A stretch of DNA of 64,000 nt from Stenotrophomonas maltophilia (GTDB lineage Bacteria; Pseudomonadota; Gammaproteobacteria; Xanthomonadales; Xanthomonadaceae): positions 2,808,001 to 2,872,000 of the forward strand of contig NZ_LT906480.1 of assembly GCF_900186865.1 (NCBI RefSeq), read 5' to 3'. Each line of letters begins with the position of its first letter. Within the stretch, counting starts at the first letter, position 1. The position numbers and the translations under genes are program-made. Positions 20,301-26,771 of this stretch are shown piece after piece. The notes under the pieces are model-generated. The model was not told the origin of the DNA and searched no databases. It saw only the letters and a program-made list of their open reading frames with translations.

Positions 20301-23300
20301 TCGGCATCCAGCAGCGCGCCCTCGGCGAAACGCCAGGTGCGTTCGGTGCGCTGCCCGGCGTACAGCGCGTTTTCCGGGCGCACATCGTCGATCAGGATGC
20401 GGCCGCCCTTCGCGCGCAGCGTGCCTTCAACATCGATGTTGCCTGCACCGAGCAGCGAGATCGTCTGCCCTGGATCAACCGCCACCAGTGCATCCTTGCC
20501 AACCCGCAGGTCACCGCCCACGCTGTTGCGCTCCGAACGCAGGCTGATGCTCGCACCCGCGCGCTGGCTGACGCGCCCGCTCGACGGATCGGCGCTGTAC
20601 AGCGGCGCGTCCCACGCTGCCAGTGCGGACGCCCGGTCGGTCGCCATCCGCGCGTCCTGGGTCAGGCGCAGGCCTGGCAGGGCAGCGACCAGCCGCGCGC
20701 CATCGGCCACCTCCACACCGTGGTGGCCATTGATGTCGTACTGCGCGAAGCCACTGCCGAACAGGCCGGGGTCCAGTCGCAGCGATGTGCCCGCCAGGTC
20801 CGCATCGCCCAGCCGCACCTGGCCACCGGTCCCCAGCGAGAAGGAACCACCGCCCTGTCCTCGACCACTGAACCGGCTTCCGTCGCCCAGTTGCACCCGG
20901 CCACTGCCGTCGGTCGTCACCGTACTGCTGTTCGCCTGCAGGCTGACGCTGCCGCCTTTGCCGATATGGGCCTTGCCGCGCAGGTCCAGCGCAGCACCGG
21001 CCTCGACGTCAACCGTTGCCTTGGCGCCCACGACCACGTCATGACTGCTGCCCAGGCTCAGGCGGCCGCCATCCGTCCAGGCACCGCTCGCGTCGCGCGG
21101 CGTCGCCAGTGACGCATTGCTCCATTCACCGGAGAGATCGATCCGCGTGCCGTCGGCGATGGCGGTGCGCGCGCGGCCATCATGCAGCAGCGCCGTCGGC
21201 CGGCCCTGCACATCCAGCAGGTTGCCCGCCGACAGCTGGCCGCCGGCGATGCCGATGTCGCCTGCCAGTTCCACCTCGCTGCCGGTCAGGTTGAGCTGTC
21301 CGCCTGCCTGAAGCCGAAGGCTGCCGTCGATGCGGATGCGATCAGCGGTCGCCAGGTCGATCCGTCCCCACTGCTGGGCACTCAGCTCTGCGATATCCAG
21401 CCACACGGTGCCACGCCGCACTTCGTTGACCGGGGCCAGCAGCGACCACGCGGCCTTCGTCCGAGCCTTGTCATCCAGGCGCACATCCGAGCCGAACACA
21501 CCGCTGCGGCCCTGGCCGTCGTAGCGCCCCAGGTACAGCTGCGCATTGCGCGCGACCGCCGTCTGCGCCTGCGCATAACCCTCCAGCGCGGTATCCGGCC
21601 TGCGGTTCTGCTGCGCGCCCAGAAAGGTAGCCGTCTCAACCTTTCCGTCCAGTACCGCGGTCGGTGCGGAGATGATCAGGCGTCCTGCATCGCGGCCGAC
21701 CGTGTATCCGTTATCGACACGCTGCGCCGCGAATACAATCGGATCACGGAAGGTCTCGGTGATGCCCCAGCGCTCCTGCTTTACTTCATGGCCGCTGTAC
21801 AGGCCATCGAACCGCATCTCCGCCGGCGCGTCATCAAGGCGGTAGACCTGGCCATCGACGCCGCGCACCCAGCTCTGCCGGATCACGCCGCTCTGCACAT
21901 CCAGGCTGCCACCGGCAAGGTTGATGCGTGAGCCGCCATGCGTGATCACTTCCCTGCCGCCCAGCAGGACGGTGCCTCCCTGCGCGGCCCATTCGCCGAT
22001 CGAGTGCCCCTGGTTGTCAAGGTAGCCGCCCACTTCCAGCAGGCCACCCGCCGCGTACCAGCGCTCACCCGCGTAGCCCCCGGTACCGGCCGGAACGTGG
22101 ACCAGCCTGCGGCGGTCGACCCAGACCTCGCTGCTGGTCAGCTTGCCGCTGTCGCGGTTGTCCAGGGCATCGCGCAGTTCGTTGCCCTGCACCTTGACCT
22201 GGACATTGTTGCTTTCCATCGACACCTGTACGCCCACTGCGCCGGAAACATCCACGCGTGCCGCGTCGTCTACGTAGCTGCGGGCTGCCGCGTCGGCGAT
22301 GATCTGGCCGCCCGTGGCAAACGTCAGCGAATCCGCACTGAAATGGATGTTGCCACCCGAGACGATCTCCACCCGCGACTGGTCCCGGCGATCATTGTGC
22401 TGGGACAGATTGTCGAAGGTCGCCGAGCGCGCGCCGGCGCGGATCGCGTCCTGCTCGGCCGACTCCTTGATGAGGCTGTTGCGCTGCGTATCCAGCACCG
22501 TGGCCTTGCCATCGTCCTCGACCAGCACCGCCGTGGTGGCTCCATCGGCAAGCGTGACGCTGCTGCCGGCATCACTGGCCGAAGCCAGAAGATGCACGGT
22601 GCCGCGCTGCGCCAGCGTGGTGCTGGCCACGGCCACACCGGCCTGCTCGACGTTGCGCCCGGCCAGGGTCACGTCACCCTCGCGGGCGCGCAGCAGACCG
22701 GTGTTGCGCACGCTGCCCGCCGTGCTGCCAGCGACGAAGCGCGGCGCGATTTCATTGCCGCGGGTGGTGGAGCTGGTATTGGTCGCCGTACCCACGCCGC
22801 GCCGGATCACGAAACTGTCACCGGCAGCGAGTTGCACCTGGCCCTTGCGCGCCTCGATATGGCCAGCATTCTCCACGCTGTGCCCGGCCAGCAGCACGTA
22901 GCCACCGCCGCGCGTCGCGCTGGTCGGCTCATGGGTCGCGATGCGGGCACCCTGCTCCACCATCACCTTGCCAAATGCATCGCTGAGCGCGCTGCTGCTG
23001 GCGTCGGGGCTGTACAGGCCGTTGTCACGGAACTGCGCATCGCTGATCCGTGCTGCAGCCGCCAGCAGATTGCGTACATTGACCTGGCTGTTGTTGCCGA
23101 ACACCACCCCGTTGCGGTTGGCCACGAACACCGTGCCATTGGCCTTCAGCTGGCCCAGGATCTGGCTGGGCCGCGCCTGCGGATCATTGACGCGGTTCAG
23201 GACTGCCCAGTCAGGGTTCTGCAGGAAGTTCAGCGTGGTGTTGCCGCCGATATTGAAGGTCTCCCAGTTCAGGATCGCCTTGTCCGCGGTCTGCTCGACC

Positions 23301-23779
23301 GTAACCTGCACCCGCCCGTCGCTGCCCTGCGACTGGATCGCGTCGCGCGCATTGAGCCAGCCGCGGGTCAGCGGGTTCTGGTCGACGCTCAGGCCATCCT
23401 TGCCCAGGCCATCCGCAACGATGAAGCCAGCCTCGCGGCGCGCCTGCCGCGCCTGTTCCTGCAGGCGCTGCTGCAGGGCAATCGCCTGCGCAGCCGTACC
23501 GAGGTTGTCGATCGACTGCTGCAGCTTCTGCCGTGCTGCATCCTGCTGCTGGGCCGGCAACTGGAACTGGATCGGCACCCCGTTGGGCATCCGGCCGCTC
23601 TGTGCCGCGCTGCCCTGGGCCGCGCCCCGCTCGGCGAACCAGCCCGGGCTGAACGCCTGCTGCGCCTGGCTGGCCGGGGCCACCATGCTGCCCAAGGCGA
23701 CCGCGATGGCCCACGCCATCGGATGATTGCGGCGCATCGGCGCGGCCGGATGAACAGCGGACGGGAGCGGGTGCGACAT
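11396..23779 (-). CDS. pdtA: giant two-partner secretion exoprotein (TpsA, filamentous haemagglutinin family), PdtA-like
   Basis: 4127 residues, one of the largest genes possible here. The ATG at 23779 has GAGG upstream and opens a long signal peptide (basic MRRNH, then MAWAIAVALGSMVAPASQAQ). A TPS secretion domain lies at about 130-330 (NWETFNIGGNTTLNFLQ; GTVFVANRNGVVFG), where the usual NPNG reads NRNG. The long body is beta-helical with many G-x-L/V-x repeats. Around 2970-3055 lie two tandem 37-residue modules with paired Cys (TEDEFCAMSADYC and TEDEFCSTAPTYC). The C-terminus resembles DUF3739 proteins and ends in a polar tail. PdtB should export it. A candidate Pho box with a -10-like TATCAG lies upstream. 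It matches PdtA of P. aeruginosa in size and neighbours. Likely role: surface adhesion or biofilm under phosphate starvation. The whole frame is intact. Confidence 0.88.
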   Translation of the reverse strand: MSHPLPSAVHPAAPMRRNHPMAWAIAVALGSMVAPASQAQQAFSPGWFAERGAAQGSAAQSGRMPNGVPIQFQLPAQQQDAARQKLQQSIDNLGTAAQAIALQQRLQEQARQARREAGFIVADGLGKDGLSVDQNPLTRGWLNARDAIQSQGSDGRVQVTVEQTADKAILNWETFNIGGNTTLNFLQNPDWAVLNRVNDPQARPSQILGQLKANGTVFVANRNGVVFGNNSQVNVRNLLAAAARISDAQFRDNGLYSPDASSSALSDAFGKVMVEQGARIATHEPTSATRGGGYVLLAGHSVENAGHIEARKGQVQLAAGDSFVIRRGVGTATNTSSTTRGNEIAPRFVAGSTAGSVRNTGLLRAREGDVTLAGRNVEQAGVAVASTTLAQRGTVHLLASASDAGSSVTLADGATTAVLVEDDGKATVLDTQRNSLIKESAEQDAIRAGARSATFDNLSQHNDRRDQSRVEIVSGGNIHFSADSLTFATGGQIIADAAARSYVDDAARVDVSGAVGVQVSMESNNVQVKVQGNELRDALDNRDSGKLTSSEVWVDRRRLVHVPAGTGGYAGERWYAAGGLLEVGGYLDNQGHSIGEWAAQGGTVLLGGREVITHGGSRINLAGGSLDVQSGVIRQSWVRGVDGQVYRLDDAPAEMRFDGLYSGHEVKQERWGITETFRDPIVFAAQRVDNGYTVGRDAGRLIISAPTAVLDGKVETATFLGAQQNRRPDTALEGYAQAQTAVARNAQLYLGRYDGQGRSGVFGSDVRLDDKARTKAAWSLLAPVNEVRRGTVWLDIAELSAQQWGRIDLATADRIRIDGSLRLQAGGQLNLTGSEVELAGDIGIAGGQLSAGNLLDVQGRPTALLHDGRARTAIADGTRIDLSGEWSNASLATPRDASGAWTDGGRLSLGSSHDVVVGAKATVDVEAGAALDLRGKAHIGKGGSVSLQANSSTVTTDGSGRVQLGDGSRFSGRGQGGGSFSLGTGGQVRLGDADLAGTSLRLDPGLFGSGFAQYDINGHHGVEVADGARLVAALPGLRLTQDARMATDRASALAAWDAPLYSADPSSGRVSQRAGASISLRSERNSVGGDLRVGKDALVAVDPGQTISLLGAGNIDVEGTLRAKGGRILIDDVRPENALYAGQRTERTWRFAEGALLDADADAMSLPDPSGRLRGQVRAGGRIEIGGALDWETTAFVDNRPPEAFVVVERGARLQARGASAELDIDGQGRVRVDSDGGQIVLRSANALYLEGGMDAAAGGAGARGGTLGLAFGGSIHARGASDEVLRARAISLSQHSAPAQPLPAALEYGHAALSVEQLQAGGFDNLSVFGDIRAVGDVDLRLAQSLRIHGQGTSSLGMAVDAGLSSGLRLSAPYVRLAQARWRQMPGENLQGTAAVASSGPEDHALAVQAELIDIRDVTWLPGFKHVALESRSDVRLTNGIASSGNTSALMTAGSMDVTAARLYPTTGAVGTLVAGASAQTVQTADYWADPDAVLRIHGTGADTKPAPESALGTLRLVAATVQQGGNVQAPMGTLQLGGLIQNGTVGSRVELLPGSVTSTSGAGLSLPYGGTVDGVDWRVGTRSLGSLTPAGISSMGVTLKANEIEVAPGALLDMSGGGELTGAAFVSGRGGSVDVLRTALADANPRYEFSASGNPVYAIVPGRAGTFAPSGEEGFAAPAVGQQITVPAGVPGLAAGTYTLMPASYALQPGAFRVELGATGTSGIAQPIATGTGTWRVSGQQRTALGAAISPLLTDILLTPAAVVRRHSGYNETSYNSFAQSVADRRGESRGWQTIDALGLTLALGEGAGRADTPAIRFAGTARFGAATDNGRGGTLTATLASPAVGSLEIVDGGAQSQARDRGATFSDDALNAFLPARMMIGGQFNQEASQVAVTGQARSVAIRSGVTLNAPEVLVAAASGGSGVLVEAGATLDTLPFASANANASATLPYQVSGGLLAVSNQRLNLITGTTGVEAGPVAIDIGGCQTACDGQTRLVSDGSIAVATDGALQMRDSASYGTRQLGLSMAALNLGSAEAIALAAAAGALPSGMTMNQSVLQQLLRGNDATGAPALDTLSLVARDSVNVFGSVDLDARDSATGRSGLQTLVLGAQAIRGYGAATDRARILVDTLVWDGSLAASQAPGSDASVPPADPMVNRLGAGQLDIFTRQLQLGRAPFSRPSSEVPANRQVLGFSALNLSASEQLSFSAQGTLDVFQQRGDYLADKGWQYSGGSLGIDTPLLTADPAARLRVRTGGDFRLQGGTGKAGGDALGSELSIDANRITLDSTIALASGRLSANARQGITLGSRAALDLAGRKVSLYDVDKFSWGGDVLLSSDTGDIRADAASRIDVSARNNRGGRLTVTAMAGRADLAGVLQGAATGCYDAGGTLVPYDGGELVVRARQLQDFAGLNQRLTAGGVVGGRSFQIGEGDLRIGDEVKARRVDISVDAGSLTVAGRIDASGEQVGSIRLYARDQLQVDGTLDAHGTGLRVDSHGKIIDSPNRATITLGSAEGAVGLGSAAQLDLRAGSDVTVGGRPGQNDGTPRGTLKIDVPRLGSNDAAIAAATGLRIDGAADIQLNGVRRYDDAPLAATADVRGNRAQLVTQQWLDQVVDPHSVAWIDAALDNADLQQRTRALGDVRLRPGVQVLARRSDANPDGDLTIAGDIDLSGYRYGPEANRADPSRRGFGESASLVLRAEGNINVYGSINDGFAPPPSTPDEGGWQLYEGRNGSAGQTPFGGGLVVPVDGVKLQPGTEFQAGTRLNYDVPVESVTLPVGTVLPAPMVISQNLRLPAGTVLGAAVTTDSGQTLAAGTVLQEPLVLAAGARLGAGFRLRSAVQMAAQEWPAGAMLPVALRLAREVELKVGAYIPSLTKVELPGNGPVNLRPADAGGNQGRNWALAPMLAEGTTSWDLTVVAGADAGAADPRSRRWGSEGSVMLADTHQGSIGTVKTEIVWVGDRALTERASLDWIGDTSYAGRPIAELADMFGFTEDEFCAMSADYCGPAPRQVAAQGSLDYWGDESYVGTPAKDFAAMFGMTEDEFCSTAPTYCAGGGTQTEVTTYGKRAGTPARSVLRTGKGDLELLAAGDVVMKSGFGVYTAGAPTTLGEGRDAAFNSPRAAAPRNTALLGPNLVPGSYDAALAGYQAWYPDHGGNLRVEAGRDIVGDVWTGRAESGTSERDWALYSSAAVGNWLWRQGTGSTTGVEPVPTSWWVNFGAYTNVSAAAGASPRMVGFTGFGTLGGGNLTLEAGRDAGVRDAIGDALDSTIAPRSGAIIAAVGSTGRVSDGQLHLTGGGDLQLRIGGALNPNLRATFSSLNASRAGQNLDLNGTFSNLRGSLQLDAGRIGAMGVTLESYATLGQLRAADLFAADAARPMGGPVLVLGDAVAQLQARGDVVLGGVADAGRVPLANYSAVLLDDGARAAGSTWFSLWTANTAVDLFSAGGDLAPGLAGPENVTGSNLWREQVQLVVRGGDDLLNYWLYPSRFSAIAAQGDIKLDRISTTPGTQDVILLAPSATGRLDVLAGGGIFAQPGATQIARSASDARLPGPFDPAFMAEQGDSAGNVTRTRHNLSVDGNIASPDASLPLFAFGPNTPLSSVSAALAPSRFYAVQGDIIGLATGARRTLNPNAGQRTQLNWFEAAGAVQLRAGRDILGVSMTALNTAPTDITVAAAGRDIVHLNATIAGPGNTEISAGRQLRQEDAGSIVSLGGIVQGDTRPGASIALTAGNQQIDFAALRARYLDPVNLADPAQSLASQPGKAVKVYNQELKQWLQQRFGVAADGDGALAALDALPQEQQRIFLRQVYYAELREGGREYTDAEGPRFGSYLRGREAIATLMPDRNAAGATIDRTGDILMYGGSGVRTEAGGNIELMAPGGQIVIGVQGVVPPASAGLVTQGQGDIRLFSQDSVLLGLSRVMTTFGGDILAWSEQGDINAGRGSQTTLLYTPPRRVYDGWGNVILSPQAPASGAGIATLNPIAEVRPGDVDLVAPLGTIDAGEAGIRVSGNINLAALQVLNAANIQVQGESKGLPVLASVNVNALASASAAANSASQAAQDVMRKSQDEARRNQPSVISVQILGFGSGTSTINPPARGNTANSGYDANSAFQFPQASRDEGTQRR

Positions 23780-23868
23780 CGGAACCTCATCAACCTGGTG
23801 GGCCGCGGCTGCGGCGACGATCGGGGAGACACGCGCAACGCATGCCCTGCCACTGATAGACGGTTCAC

Positions 23869-23886
23869 GTGACACGAAGCCGACAG
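23869..23886 (-). promoter_or_regulatory. candidate Pho box upstream of pdtA
   Basis: On the minus strand this reads CTGTCGG-CTTC-GTGTCAC: two 7-bp repeats 11 bp apart matching the PhoB consensus CTGTCAT-N4-CTGTCAY at 5/7 and 6/7. Ten bases downstream is TATCAG (23853-23858), a plausible -10 element. It lies 90 bp upstream of the pdtA start, in the orientation expected for activation. Confidence 0.5.
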
Positions 23887-23923
23887 CGAAACACTGCGGC
23901 GGCGGCACCGTCCCGGAAATGGC

Positions 23924-23947
23924 GACGCCGGCCCAGGGGCCGGCGTC
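23924..23947 (-). terminator. hairpin after the DING/PstS-like gene
   Basis: GACGCCGGCC-CAGG-GGCCGGCGTC: a perfect 10-bp stem with a 4-nt loop, 31 bp past the stop of the phosphate-binding protein gene. There is no strong T-run. It would separate that transcript from pdtA. Confidence 0.6.
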
Positions 23948-23978
23948 GGGTCAAGCAGGATTCAATCAGTGCTGCGGA

Positions 23979-25154
23979 TTACAGCGGACGACCGATGCCG
24001 GCGCAGGTGCTGGGATTGTTCAGGCCGGCAGTGCTGCTGGCCAGCACGAAACGGTTGCGGATCGCATCGCGCCAGGCCTTGGTCAGCGGGATGAAGCCGT
24101 GGTCGGTGATCGACTTCTCATACGCGACGGTGTAGGTCGCCGGATAGTGGCGGGCCAGGAAGCCGCGCAGGCTGGTGGCGACGCTCGAATCCTTGTAGCA
24201 CTGGCCGATCACCAGGTTGGTGTAGCCGGCGATCGGATAGCCGGCCGACGGGTTGCCGAACACCGGCACCCAGTTGGCGGGGTCCTCGGCAGCGGTACCG
24301 GTCGGCGGAGCGACGGTGTCCAGGGTGGCCTGCACACTCACCTGATCCGGCGAGAAGCCCTTGACCTTGGCGACCTTGGTCGCATCGGTCACGCTCGGAA
24401 TCACGTCCGGGCCAACGTAACCGATACGGCCTTCAGCAGCGTAGACAGCGTTGTACAGCGAGGTGCCACCGGTGGCCGGCGCGGCCACCAGGAACGCCGG
24501 CAGGTTGCCGTTGGCATCGCGCTTGTACAGGTCGGCGAAGGTCGACTTGATGGCGAACTTGCCACCTACCAGGTTCGAGGTGCCAGCGTTCTCAGCCGCA
24601 CAGGCCGCAGTCAGGAAGCGGCTGAACATTTCGCTGGTGCCGCTGCTTTCCGGGCGGTACACCACCTGGATCGGGCCGCTGCGGTTGGCATCGATGGTCG
24701 ACCAGTCGCTGATCGCACCCGAGAACACGCCGCAGATCTGCGCCACGCTCAGGTCCACCGCCGAACCGGCCTTGTTGAACGGAATGGTGACCGACGTGGC
24801 CACCGACGGCACCTGGATCAGCGCGCCGTAGCGGTTGGCGTTGGTCGGCTGGTTGAAGTTGGTGGTGTAGGTGCTCAGCTCGGTGCTGCTCAGCACCGAA
24901 TCGCTGCCGGCGAAGTGCACGGTGCCGGTGGTCGAGAACAGCAGCGAGTTGTTCTCCAGAAAGGCCTTCTTGCCGGTGCCCGAACCGGTCACGGCGTAGG
25001 TGAAGTTGGCTGGCAGGATGCTGTCGGACGAACCCTTGTAGAGGTCGGCCGGCAGCGAAGCACCGCCGCCGGTAACGGTCTGCGCGGAGGCGGCGCCAAC
25101 GGTAGCGAGCAGCGCGGTGGCAACCAGCGCGGCCAGGGTCTTGTACTTGATCAT
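23979..25154 (-). CDS. DING/PstS-like phosphate-binding (or DING-type phosphatase) protein
   Basis: 391 residues. Sec signal peptide MIKYKTLAALVATALLATVGAASA, then QTVTGGGASLPADLYKG, close to the start of mature DING proteins (DINGGGATLP). Phosphate-contacting motifs of PstS/DING proteins are present: GSGTGKKAFL, AGSDSVLSS and RPESSGTSEMF. There are four Cys (AQICGVF, AACAAEN, GQCYKDS, PSTCAG), which fits an exported protein with disulfides. It lies directly between gspF and pdtA, where P. aeruginosa has lapA, a low-molecular-weight phosphatase gene whose product leaves the cell through the Hxc T2SS. By analogy this may be the substrate of the T2SS here, used to bind or release phosphate outside the cell. 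Binding versus hydrolysis cannot be decided from sequence. Confidence 0.8.
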   Translation of the reverse strand: MIKYKTLAALVATALLATVGAASAQTVTGGGASLPADLYKGSSDSILPANFTYAVTGSGTGKKAFLENNSLLFSTTGTVHFAGSDSVLSSTELSTYTTNFNQPTNANRYGALIQVPSVATSVTIPFNKAGSAVDLSVAQICGVFSGAISDWSTIDANRSGPIQVVYRPESSGTSEMFSRFLTAACAAENAGTSNLVGGKFAIKSTFADLYKRDANGNLPAFLVAAPATGGTSLYNAVYAAEGRIGYVGPDVIPSVTDATKVAKVKGFSPDQVSVQATLDTVAPPTGTAAEDPANWVPVFGNPSAGYPIAGYTNLVIGQCYKDSSVATSLRGFLARHYPATYTVAYEKSITDHGFIPLTKAWRDAIRNRFVLASSTAGLNNPSTCAGIGRPL

Positions 25155-25380
25155 GATCTTCTCCTGAAGGGTTTACTGCGAAGGGAAACACCAAGGGAGG
25201 AACGGTCACTACACGCCTGCTGCCGCCGAGGGCCTCCCAGCCCACTCTGCGGCGACGTGTCCATGCTGGTCCGCGCCGATGACAGGCCGCTTAAGAAACC
25301 TGTGGAAGATCGAAAAAAGGTGTGGAGGATTGTGTGGAGAATCGACCCATGCCACATTCCAACGACGCCGCCCGATCAAC

Positions 25381-25464
25381 TGAATTGAATCGACTGAATT
25401 GAATCGACTGAATTGAATCGACCTGATGGGATCGACCCGATGGGATCGACTGGGGAGAGTCGAC
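25381..25464. repeat. six 14-bp tandem units ending in TCGAC
   Basis: Three perfect copies of TGAATTGAATCGAC (25381-25422) are followed by CTGATGGGATCGAC, CCGATGGGATCGAC and TGGGGAGAGTCGAC. The first three are AT-rich, unlike the surrounding sequence. They lie in the 410-bp gap upstream of the phosphate-binding protein gene and after gspF. Iterons for a DNA-binding protein or replication slippage are both possible. Confidence 0.75.
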
Positions 25465-25543
25465 TGTTAGTCGACTGCTTTTCGCACGCGGAAACGATCT
25501 GAATGCACTCGATCTCCGCGCTGGTCGACTAACAGTCGACTCT
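25456..25543. repeat. 20-bp perfect inverted repeat (SMAG pair) after gspF
   Basis: AGAGTCGACTGTTAGTCGAC at 25456-25475 is exactly complementary to 25524-25543, with 48 bp between. Each arm holds self-complementary AGTCGACT elements. A transcript from gspF would fold into a long stem here, so it probably ends or protects the T2SS mRNA. The rest of the 25155-25564 gap shows only one Pho half-site (ATGACAG at 25279-25285) and a good ribosome site (GGAGAAGATC) before the gene at 25154. Confidence 0.75.
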
Positions 25544-25564
25544 ACCTGTGATGCGCGTTGCGCA

Positions 25565-26764
25565 TCACTGCACCAACTGGTTCATTTCCATGATCGGCAT
25601 CAGCACCGCCAGCACGATCGTCAGCACCACGCCGCCCATCACCAGGATCATGGTTGGCTCCAGCAACGCAGTCAGTGCCATCGCGCGACGCTCGATCTCG
25701 CGCGAGATGGTCTGCGCGGCGCGATCCAGCAGCGGCGCCAGCGAACCGGTCTTCTCGCCACTGGCCACCAGATGCACCAGGATCGGCGGATACACCTTCT
25801 GTACCTTCAACGCAGCACCCAGCGCGGCACCTTCGCGCACGCGCGCGGACACATCGTCGGCACAGCGCGCCAGCAGCGCATTGCCCAGGGTCTGCCGCGC
25901 CGCCTCCAGTGCACGCAGCAGCGGCACGCCGGCATCCAGCAGGATCGCCAGTGTCGAGGCGAAGCGCGCACTGTTCACACCCAGCACGAATCGCCCGACC
26001 ATCGGCACCCGCATGAGCATCGCGTCCCAGCGCAGGCGCAGCTCGGGCCTGCGCAGGGCCAACCGCCAGGCCACCACCAGCGCAGCGATGCCGAGCCCTG
26101 CCCACACGCCCCAGCTGCGCACGAACGCGCTGGCGCCCAGCATCATCTGCGTGAGCATGGGCAGCGTCTGCCGCGCCTGCACGAACGCGGTCACCACCTG
26201 CGGCACCACGTAGCTGAGCAGGAAGATCACGATCGCCACCGATACCAGGCTGATCGCCGCTGGGTAGATGAAGGCGGTCAGTACCTTGGCCTGCAGCGCA
26301 TTGCGTTCTTCGATGTAGTCGGCCAGGCGCTCCATCACCCGTGCCAGATCGCCGGAGTCTTCGCCTGCTCCCACCAGCGCCCGATAGATCGGCGGAAAAT
26401 CGCGTGGCCGCGCTGCCAGCGCCACGGTCAAGCGCTGACCGGCACGCACGTCGGCACGTACTGCGGTGAGCGCCTGGGCCACGTGCGGGCGTTCGGCCTG
26501 CTCGATCACCGCACTCAATGCGCCTTCCAGCGGCAGGCTGGCCGCCAACAGGCTGGCCAGCTGGCGCGTAGCCCAGGCCAACTCGCTGGCGGACAACCGG
26601 CGAGCGCCCCAGCCACTGCCGGCACTGCGCGCCGCACTCACCTGCACAGGGGTCAGCCCGCGCCCGCGCAGCAGTTGGCGAGCACCGCGCGGGCTGTCGG
26701 CATCCAACTGGCCCTTTTCGATGCGGCCCTGCGCGTTGGCAGCCTGGTAGTCGAACAGTGCCAT
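25565..26764 (-). CDS. gspF: type II secretion inner-membrane platform protein GspF (HxcS-like)
   Basis: 399 residues. Standard GspF/PilC layout: two cytoplasmic helical domains of similar sequence (ELAWATRQLASLLAASLPLEGAL and FASTLAILLDAGVPLLRALE), each followed by membrane helices (YPAAISLVSVAIVIFLLSYVVPQVV and the C-terminal ILVMGGVVLTIVLAVLMPIMEM). The conserved LVGAGEDSGDLARVMERLADY and LVASGEKTGSLAPLLDRAA pair is present. It starts 7 bp after gspE and ends the operon. Confidence 0.93.
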   Translation of the reverse strand: MALFDYQAANAQGRIEKGQLDADSPRGARQLLRGRGLTPVQVSAARSAGSGWGARRLSASELAWATRQLASLLAASLPLEGALSAVIEQAERPHVAQALTAVRADVRAGQRLTVALAARPRDFPPIYRALVGAGEDSGDLARVMERLADYIEERNALQAKVLTAFIYPAAISLVSVAIVIFLLSYVVPQVVTAFVQARQTLPMLTQMMLGASAFVRSWGVWAGLGIAALVVAWRLALRRPELRLRWDAMLMRVPMVGRFVLGVNSARFASTLAILLDAGVPLLRALEAARQTLGNALLARCADDVSARVREGAALGAALKVQKVYPPILVHLVASGEKTGSLAPLLDRAAQTISREIERRAMALTALLEPTMILVMGGVVLTIVLAVLMPIMEMNQLVQ

Positions 26765-26771
26765 GCAGGCC

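Noticed and set aside
25279..25285. Pho box for the DING-like gene
   Set aside because: Only one half-site (CTGTCAT on the minus strand) is seen; the positions 11 bp either side do not match the consensus.
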